Part shown: positions 16,131 through 21,355 of the stretch, piece after piece | Layout: the number at the start of each line of letters is the position of its first letter | Numbering within the stretch: position 1 is the stretch's first letter | Source: DASTPP01 sp035762175 | GTDB lineage: Bacteria; Myxococcota_A; Polyangia; Polyangiales; Polyangiaceae | DNA length: 21,355 nt | Assembly: GCA_035762175.1 (NCBI GenBank) | Contig: DASTPP010000213.1 | Location: forward strand, 1-21,355 | Reading direction: 5' to 3' | Made by a program: the position numbers and the translations under genes | The notes under the pieces: generated by a model | The model's database searches: none | Told to the model about the DNA's origin: nothing | The model's input: only the letters and a program-made list of their open reading frames with translations

Positions 16131-17693
16131 TCAGGGGGCGAGCGAGCGAGCGAGCCGGTCGGCGGCCTCGGGCGCCTCGTCGGCGCGGAAGTGGGCGGCC
16201 ACGAAGCGGTCGGGGCGCACGGCCAGGAGGTCGCCGCGCGCCGCGGCGAAGCGGCCCCCCACGTCGACGGGCGCCGCGGCCCCCGCCGGGGCGTCGCCGG
16301 GCTCGACGAGCGTGACCGGCCGCAGCCCGAGCCGCCCGAGCCGCTCGAGGGCGGCGGCGGGCAGCGCGCGCGCCGGGTCGAGGCCGACGCCGATCAAGCA
16401 GAAGTCGTCGCCGAGCACGTCGTCGAGCATCCGGCGAACGCCGGCCACCTCGACCGGCGGCTGCGGCAGGAGCCGCCCGGCTAGCGACCGGCGGCCGGCG
16501 CCGCCGAAGGCCGGGCGCACCCTCGACGCCGGCTTGAAGCGCGCCTCGCGCAGGAAGGCCGCGGCGCCCTCGTGGCGGCCCAGGCGCCGGAAGAAATGAT
16601 CGCGCGCCCAGCCCCCCCAGGCGCTCTTCGTCATGACGACCCGCCCGAGCGCCACCGAGGCGCGGACGGTCATCTCGGCCTGCGGCCGGCGCTCTTCGTG
16701 GTAGGTGTCGAGCAGCGCGTCGCCCGAGCGGCCGCGCAGCACGCGCGCGAGCTTCCAGCTCAGGTTGTGCGCGTCGCGGCAGCCGGTCGACACCCCTTGG
16801 CCGAAGAAGGGCGGCATCAGGTGCGCCGCGTCGCCGGCGAGGAACACCCGGCCGGCGCGGTAGCGGAGCGCGTTGCGCGCGTGGAACGCGTACACCCGCC
16901 GGCGGCGGACCGACAGCCCGGGCGGCTGGCGGTAGCGCGCGAGCAGCGCCTCGACCCGGGCCGGGTCGAGCAGGTCTTCGTCGCGCTCGTCGGGCGCGAG
17001 CATGAACTCCCAGCGCAGGCGCCCGCCGGGGCCGGGCACGCACGCCGCGGGGCGGGCCGGGTCGCAGTGAAAGCGCACCTCCCGGCCGGCGTCGCCGTCG
17101 GCGACCGCGTCGACCACCAGCCACCGCTCGCGGAAGGTCGTGCCCCCGAGGCCGACCCCCTGGCTGCGGCGCACGAAGCTGCGCCCGCCGTCGCACCCCA
17201 CGAGGTAGGCGCCCCGCACCTCGAAGCGGCCGCCGGACGCCCGGCCGCGCGCGACCACCGCCCCGGCCGCCGGCACGACCTCGTCGACCTCGTGGCCGGC
17301 GGCGACCTCGACGTGCGCGTAGCGCCCGAGCCCCCGGCGCAGCGCCGCCTCGAGCGTGGGCTGGTGAAAGAGCGAGACGAGCGGAAAGCCGAACTCGCGC
17401 GAGGTCGGCCGCACCTCGAACAGCCGCTCGCCCCGGCCGTTGAGGTAGACCGCGCCCACGCCGCCCAGCAGCATGTCCGCGGCGCACTCGTCGGCCAGCC
17501 CCGCCGCCTGCAGCACCCGCAGCGCCTCGTCGTCGAGGCTGACGGCGCGCGCCTCGCCGGGCGGCCCCTCGTCGCGCTCGAGCAGCAACGTGCGCACGCC
17601 GAACCGGCCGAGCAGGTTACTCAAGACCAGCCCGACCGGCCCCGCCCCGACCACGACGACGTCGTACTCGCCGCGCAAGCCCCCGGCCCTCAC
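16131..17693 (-). CDS. FAD-dependent aromatic hydroxylase (MhpA / FAD_binding_3 type)
   Basis: A 520-residue class A flavoprotein monooxygenase. The dinucleotide-binding motif YDVVVVGAGPVGLVLSNLL starts near residue 10, followed by LLLERD. The DG motif YLVGCDGGRSFVRR and the FAD ribose motif RVFLAGDAAHLMPPFFGQG are intact, then DAHNLSWKLARVLRG. The C-terminal 140 residues look like the thioredoxin-like tail of MhpA/PgaE enzymes. It uses NAD(P)H and O2 to add a hydroxyl to a phenolic ring. I chose the GTG at 17693, just before the FAD fold; an upstream frame to 18011 is open but Arg/Gly-rich and runs across the promoter. A TTG at 17678 is also possible. Together with the methyltransferase 39 bp downstream, the set recalls SrsB/SrsC tailoring of alkylresorcinols in Streptomyces griseus. 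Confidence 0.88.
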   Translation of the reverse strand: MRAGGLRGEYDVVVVGAGPVGLVLSNLLGRFGVRTLLLERDEGPPGEARAVSLDDEALRVLQAAGLADECAADMLLGGVGAVYLNGRGERLFEVRPTSREFGFPLVSLFHQPTLEAALRRGLGRYAHVEVAAGHEVDEVVPAAGAVVARGRASGGRFEVRGAYLVGCDGGRSFVRRSQGVGLGGTTFRERWLVVDAVADGDAGREVRFHCDPARPAACVPGPGGRLRWEFMLAPDERDEDLLDPARVEALLARYRQPPGLSVRRRRVYAFHARNALRYRAGRVFLAGDAAHLMPPFFGQGVSTGCRDAHNLSWKLARVLRGRSGDALLDTYHEERRPQAEMTVRASVALGRVVMTKSAWGGWARDHFFRRLGRHEGAAAFLREARFKPASRVRPAFGGAGRRSLAGRLLPQPPVEVAGVRRMLDDVLGDDFCLIGVGLDPARALPAAALERLGRLGLRPVTLVEPGDAPAGAAAPVDVGGRFAAARGDLLAVRPDRFVAAHFRADEAPEAADRLARSLAP

Positions 17694-17795
17694 GCGCCCC
17701 GGCGCCCGGGCCCCTCGCCCGACCCGCCGGCGGGGCCCCCGACCGCCGCCGATTCGCGGTGCGCCGGGACGACGGAGCCGCACGCCATGGGGGCT

Positions 17796-17824
17796 TTCAT
17801 ACGATTCTTTCATAATCCCGTCAA
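17796..17824 (-). promoter_or_regulatory. Sigma70-like promoter of the hydroxylase / methyltransferase unit
   Basis: Read on the minus strand: TTGACG (5 of 6 to -35, at 17819-17824), a 17-nt spacer, and TATGAA (4 of 6 to -10, at 17796-17801). It lies about 100 bp upstream of the chosen GTG start, in a short AT-rich patch within GC-rich flanks. Confidence 0.6.
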
Positions 17825-17834
17825 CGGACAAATC
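17820..17834. promoter_or_regulatory. Second copy of the shared promoter element
   Basis: On the plus strand both sites read GTCAAC-NN-ACAAA-N-C (15032-15046 and 17820-17834; 12 of 15 identical). In both the element begins one base inside the -35 hexamer and extends upstream of it. Here the other half of the dyad is not conserved. The equal register suggests one regulator for both units. Confidence 0.5.
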
Positions 17835-19020
17835 TGAATGCGGTAAGGCGCGCCGCGCCGCCCACGGCCGGCGCGGGCGGGCCCCCCAGCGTCGCCCGGG
17901 GCAGGCGCCCGGGGGCGCCGCGGTCTCGGGGGCGACGGCGGGGCGGCCGGCGAATTGCGCCAGTATCGCTTTATAGAATGCCTCTTTGCCGTACCATGAA
18001 CCTCCGACCATCGCCGAGCCTTGCTCTTTTGAGCGAATTTTGACGCGCCCCCCGCGGGCGGCGCGCCCGGCAGGCGGCCGGGGTCAAGTCAGCGCCGCGA
18101 GCCAGGTAGAGCGCCGTCGAACCCAGGTGCGCCACGGTACGCCCGGGCGCGACGACCTGCCCAAGCTAACCCTTATCAAGTAGCCGTCGCCACAAAGACC
18201 TTCGGCTTCACCCAACGTCGGGCGATAGAGGCCTTGTTCGCTGCCAGCCGAACGAACGGGGACGCTCGAGGCAGGCCTTCTTCGACCGAAAAGCCAGCCA
18301 CCTTTGAAGTCGGCGCCCTTGAATCAGGCTCTGACGCCCCTCCCCCCCCCCGACATCTTCCCCTACCATCATAAGAAGGGGCGAGTGACCAAGGCAACCA
18401 CAATTGCTGGCCAGCAAGCCTTTCTCTTACATGCAGGCTCTGCGCCGCCACATGGCCCCAACGTAGTATTTGATGCTCGAACCCGCGACATCGGCCTGAG
18501 GCGAAGGCTCCCTTGACGCTTCGCGCCGCAAGACAGACGCTCGGTCGAAGCGACCGAAGGGTTCGGCCACGGCGGGCGCAGGCGGGTTCGGACAACGGTC
18601 CCCCTTCTCGGCTTTGTCCGAAGCGCGTACCCTCTGCCGGCAAAACATGGTCGGGACGGACGGCGCCGAGGCGCGACGCGCGGCGGCCCGCGCGCGACGG
18701 GCGCCTGCGTTCGATCGCGTGCGGCGTCGGGCTCGCACGGCGGGGTCGCTCGGGCCCTCCGGCGCGTGCGCCGACGGGGCCCCCGGGCCGAGCGCGTTGC
18801 TGTTTCGCACGAACCGCCGGGGCGACGAGAGGCAGCGGCGCCCGACGGCGAGCGAGCGCGTCGGCGACCCGAGCGCCGGGCCCGCCCGCGCCCGCCTCGC
18901 GTCGTCGCCCCGAGGGCCGACCGACCGGGCCCCGGGCCCCGCCACCGCCCCCACGATTGGACGAAGAAAGCCGCCGCCGGCGCACGTCGCGCCGACGGGC
19001 TGACAGGAGCCAAGGTTGCC

Positions 19021-20181
19021 ATGAAGAAGATGACTTCGGTACGTTTCGTCGCCGCGACCTTGCTCGCCCTCGCGGGGTGGGCCGCCGCTTGCGGCGACGA
19101 CGACGACGCGCCCAACCCGGGCGGCGGCGCCTCGGGCTCGGGCGGCGCCTCGGGCTCGGGCGGCGGCGGCGGCAGGGCGGGGGCGGGCGGGGCGGCGGGC
19201 GGCGCCGGCGCGGCGGGGGGGGCGGGCGCCGGCGGGGGCGCCTCGGCGGTCGCGCGCGGCCAGTACTTGGCGACCGTCGTGCTCGATTGCCTGATCTGTC
19301 ACACCCCGCGCAACTCCCTCGGCGTCCCCGCGCTCGACCAGATGTTTATCGGCAACGACTGCCTCATGGACGTCGTGCCGGACGACGACGAGAAGGGCTG
19401 CCTGCCCACCAAGAACTTGACCAACCACTCGACCGGGCTCGCCAACCTCACCGACGAGCAGATCAAAGACATCATTTTGAACGGCGTCCGCCCCGACGGC
19501 AAGGCGGTAATACCCGTCATGCCGTATTACGCCTATCACAACATGAAGCCGGAGGACGCCGACGCCATCGTGGCCTACCTGCGCACGCTGCCCGGCGTCG
19601 ACCACCTCTCGCCCGCGCCCCAAGCGCCCTTCGCCACGCCGGCCGCGCCGGCGCCCCCGGTCGACCGCGCGCTCATCCCCTCGCCCGAGCCTTCGTACCC
19701 CGACCAGGCGGCCGCCCTGCGGGGCCGCTACATCGCCGGCGAGATGGGCGTTTGCATGGACTGCCACACCCCCCTCGCCTCGGACGCCCCCGACGCCGTC
19801 CCCGACTTTACCAAGGCCTTCCAGGGGGGGCGCCCCTTCCAGAGCGCCGCGTTCAACGTGTCGCTGCCCCTGCCCCCGACCATCTACACGAGCAACCTCA
19901 CCCCCGACGCGACCGGCACGCAAGGCTACACGGCCGACGTGCTCGCCAAGACGTTGATCGAGGGGCTCGACAAAGACTCGAAGCGCCTCTGCCCTCCCAT
20001 GCCCTCGGGGCCCCTCGGGGCCTACAGGGACATGACCCTGCAAGACGCCACCGACCTGGCCCACTACCTCCTCTCGCTCAAGCCCGTGGCCAACCCCGTC
20101 CCGGACGAGTGCGAGCTGCCGTTTCGGCAGTCGGGCGAGATCGGGCAAGCCGTTCGGCCGAGCCCGCGCCGGGGCCATTAG
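19021..20181 (+). CDS. Diheme cytochrome c lipoprotein
   Basis: A 386-residue exported protein. The N-terminus ends in GWAAAC (Cys24, weak lipobox), followed by Gly-Asp4 and a Gly/Ala/Ser linker of about 45 residues. Two cytochrome c domains follow: the first with heme site CLICH (Cys90, Cys93, His94), the second with CMDCH (Cys245, Cys248, His249). Each domain has the usual helix before the next segment (DEQIKDIILNGVRPDGKAVI; DVLAKTLIEGLDKDSKRLCP), and the tail ADATDLAHYLLSLKP-like helix closes each fold. It should carry electrons in the periplasm, perhaps to an oxidase or a dehydrogenase partner not seen here. Ribosome sites aggag (11 nt) and aagg (6 nt) precede the ATG. Its stop TAG is the first three bases of a TAGAGCG repeat. 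No same-strand neighbour is close. Confidence 0.9.
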   Translation: MKKMTSVRFVAATLLALAGWAAACGDDDDAPNPGGGASGSGGASGSGGGGGRAGAGGAAGGAGAAGGAGAGGGASAVARGQYLATVVLDCLICHTPRNSLGVPALDQMFIGNDCLMDVVPDDDEKGCLPTKNLTNHSTGLANLTDEQIKDIILNGVRPDGKAVIPVMPYYAYHNMKPEDADAIVAYLRTLPGVDHLSPAPQAPFATPAAPAPPVDRALIPSPEPSYPDQAAALRGRYIAGEMGVCMDCHTPLASDAPDAVPDFTKAFQGGRPFQSAAFNVSLPLPPTIYTSNLTPDATGTQGYTADVLAKTLIEGLDKDSKRLCPPMPSGPLGAYRDMTLQDATDLAHYLLSLKPVANPVPDECELPFRQSGEIGQAVRPSPRRGH

Positions 20182-20199
20182 AGCGCGTCAGGCCGCTCT
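20180..20199 (+). terminator. Small hairpin at the cytochrome stop
   Basis: agagcg and cgctct arms around an 8-nt loop begin within the cytochrome stop codon. The motif tagagcg recurs 22 bp later at the edge of the large inverted repeat. Confidence 0.4.
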
Positions 20200-20200
20200 C

Positions 20201-20326
20201 TAGAGCGTGCGCCCGGTCGCGCGGGTACGGCCGCCGGCGAGGCTTGGTGAGCGAGGCCGACCGAGGTAGGCCGCAGCGAAAAAACGCCGCACGCGGCCGT
20301 ACCCGCGCGACCGGGCGCACGCTCTA
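20201..20326. repeat. 34-bp perfect inverted repeat with 58-nt loop between convergent genes
   Basis: Left arm 20201-20234 and right arm 20293-20326 are exact reverse complements over 34 bp; they begin with tagagcgtgcgcccgg. The loop is 58 nt and includes six As at 20279-20284. The right arm's outer edge contains the TAG stop of the TPR gene. As RNA from either side it would fold into a very stable stem, so it may act as a bidirectional terminator; it may also be a small palindromic mobile or REP-like element. Confidence 0.9.
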
Positions 20327-21121
20327 AAACGTCGCCCCGAACGTCGCGTAGCCGCCGCCCGGCAGCGGCGCGACGTTCAGGGCGGCGGCGGGCGGCGCGG
20401 CCTTCGGGGCGGCGATGACGAAGGCGGCGCCGACGACCACGAGGCCGGCGCCCGCGCCGAACAAGATGCCCCCGAGCGTACGCTGCCGGGTGCCGTCGTC
20501 GATCTTCTGCCGGGCCTCGGCCTCGGTGAGGGGCGCGACCGCGCCGGGGTCGGCGGCCTGGCCGTAGCCGGACGTCGCTTCGACGTCGGCGAGGGCGGCC
20601 CGGCCCTTGAAGAAGAAGTAGCCGCCCGCGGCCGCGCCGATCACGCCGGCGCCCAGCAGCCCGAAGCCGACCGGGCGCAACGCCGAGCCGCCACCCGCGC
20701 CGGGCTCGCCCCCGGCGGGCGCGGCGGGCGCGGCGGGCGCGGCCCCTCGCTCGGCCGGCGCCCCGCCGAAGCCGCCGGCGTTGAACTTCGCGACGAAGTC
20801 GCTCGCCTTCTTGCGCGCGTTCACGTCGCCGTTCGGCTTCGACAAGAACTCGCTGTACTTGCCTTTCGCCCCGGGGTAATCGCCGAGCGCCTCGTAACAC
20901 TTGCCCTGGTTGTAGAGAAGATTCGGGTCGGGGTCGAGCTCGTAGGCGGTCGCGTACTTCTCGATCGCGCGGCGGTAGTCGTGCGCCTTGTAGAGCTCGA
21001 CCCCCTCTTCGCTGAGGCGCAAGGCGCGCTCGGCCGACGTGGGCTCGGCGCCGCGCGCGGCCGCGGGCGCGAGCCCGGCGGCGAGGGCCAACGACGCGGC
21101 AAGGACGAGCGCGAGCCTCAC
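20324..21121 (-). CDS. Exported TPR protein with two C-terminal membrane segments
   Basis: A 265-residue protein from a GTG start (21121). A signal peptide (LALVLAASLALAAGLAPAAARG) precedes about two TPR units (residues about 30-110: ALRLSEEGVELYKAHDYRRA, ELDPDPNLLYNQGKCYEALG), then an Ala/Pro/Gly linker, a hydrophobic segment (FGLLGAGVIGAAAGGYFFF), a charged loop, and a second hydrophobic segment (LFGAGAGLVVVGAAFVIAA). TPRs bind partner proteins; this layout is common in myxobacterial envelope proteins, often next to Ser/Thr kinases. The stop lies in the inverted repeat. A minus-strand ORF ends 29 bp upstream, so the two may be one unit. Function is not known. Confidence 0.85.
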   Translation of the reverse strand: MRLALVLAASLALAAGLAPAAARGAEPTSAERALRLSEEGVELYKAHDYRRAIEKYATAYELDPDPNLLYNQGKCYEALGDYPGAKGKYSEFLSKPNGDVNARKKASDFVAKFNAGGFGGAPAERGAAPAAPAAPAGGEPGAGGGSALRPVGFGLLGAGVIGAAAGGYFFFKGRAALADVEATSGYGQAADPGAVAPLTEAEARQKIDDGTRQRTLGGILFGAGAGLVVVGAAFVIAAPKAAPPAAALNVAPLPGGGYATFGATF

Positions 21122-21150
21122 GCGCTCGACCCTACTACGCTTAGAGAAGG

Positions 21151-21355
21151 CTATTCCAATACTTTCGCGCGCGCGGGCTCTTCGATGAGCACCCGGGGCC
21201 GCGGGGCCGCCGACGACGAGGGCGTCGAGCCGGCCGAGCCCGCCTCGCCTCGCGACGACGGAGCCGCCACCGCCGCCCGGTTCGAGTCGACCTTGTGCGA
21301 CGCCGCGCGAGGCGCCGCCCCGCGCGAGGTACCGCCGCGGTGCGCCGGGGGCCCG
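21151..21355 (-). CDS. C-terminal end of an unknown protein (partial)
   Basis: On the minus strand a frame is open from the window edge to a TAG at 21151-21153, giving about 67 residues. It is Ala/Ser/Pro-rich and ends RPRVLIEEPARAKVLE. Third codon positions are almost all G or C, as in the real genes here, and it ends 29 bp before the TPR gene on the same strand. The disordered tail would fit the end of a membrane kinase or a secreted protein, but that is a guess. A plus-strand frame from the ATG at 21185 is also open to the edge and cannot be excluded. Confidence 0.5.
   Translation of the reverse strand, partial: GPPAHRGGTSRGAAPRAASHKVDSNRAAVAAPSSRGEAGSAGSTPSSSAAPRPRVLIEEPARAKVLE

Larger units (their letters stand above)
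17694..19020. other. 1.3-kb region without supported genes
   Basis: It contains the minus-strand promoter of the hydroxylase unit (17796-17824), then GC-rich sequence, then 18180-18520 with clearly lower GC and a C10 tract at 18342-18351. In the low-GC part the minus frame ending at 18176 reads as a plausible C-terminus (FVRLAANKASIARRWVKPKV) but it belongs to no family I know and lacks a start or ribosome site; it may be a gene remnant. From 18520 to 19000 the GC rises again and frames are shadows. The cytochrome promoter should be here but I could not place it. Confidence 0.5.

Noticed and set aside
16131..18011. Longer N-terminus for the FAD hydroxylase
   Set aside because: The extra 106 residues are Arg/Gly/Pro-rich, run across a good promoter, and lie before a FAD motif that is normally near the N-terminus.
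18427..20178. 583-residue minus ORF opposite the cytochrome gene
   Set aside because: It is the antisense shadow of the cytochrome, whose heme motifs and signal sequence are clear on the plus strand.

Overview
The base composition is extremely GC-rich, with nearly all third codon positions G or C. Exported proteins carry long Gly/Ala linkers, lipoproteins open with Cys-Gly-Asp4-5, and a Hanks-type Ser/Thr kinase ends in a PEGA domain. Together these suggest a myxobacterium (Myxococcota), most likely of the Polyangiales/Sorangium group. This is inferred from style and family content; no rRNA or marker gene is present.

Layout. (a) 1-3.7 kb: the 3' part of a secreted S37-type peptidase gene, a convergent small gene for a glutaredoxin-fold protein without any cysteine, and a divergent MFS transporter gene interrupted by a one-base shift in a G9 tract. 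A 35-bp tandem repeat lies between the last two. (b) 3.8-7.0 kb, minus strand: a PEP-utilising, rifampin-phosphotransferase-like dikinase and, upstream of it, a Cys-rich lipoprotein. (c) 7.0-11.3 kb: an 872-bp AT-richer intergenic region, then a plus-strand pair (small exported protein and Ser/Thr kinase with PEGA domain), facing a convergent lipoprotein gene. (d) 11.5-17.8 kb, all minus strand: the most interesting block. It has two transcription units. One is acyl carrier protein, type III polyketide synthase, fatty acyl-AMP ligase-like enzyme. The other is FAD-dependent aromatic hydroxylase, SAM methyltransferase. (e) 19.0-21.4 kb: a diheme cytochrome c lipoprotein convergent with a TPR protein, separated by a 34-bp perfect inverted repeat, then the end of another minus-strand ORF.

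How block (d) could work: the ligase activates a fatty acid and loads it on the ACP. The type III PKS extends and cyclises the acyl chain to an alkylresorcinol or alkylpyrone. The FAD hydroxylase and the methyltransferase then hydroxylate and O-methylate the ring, giving a methoxylated phenolic lipid or alkylquinone. Each unit has its own sigma70-like promoter, and the two promoters share a 15-nt element (12 of 15 identical) in the same register over the -35 box. One copy forms a perfect inverted repeat. This supports co-regulation of the five genes. Pathway and product are inference; the enzyme families and catalytic residues are read directly from the sequence.
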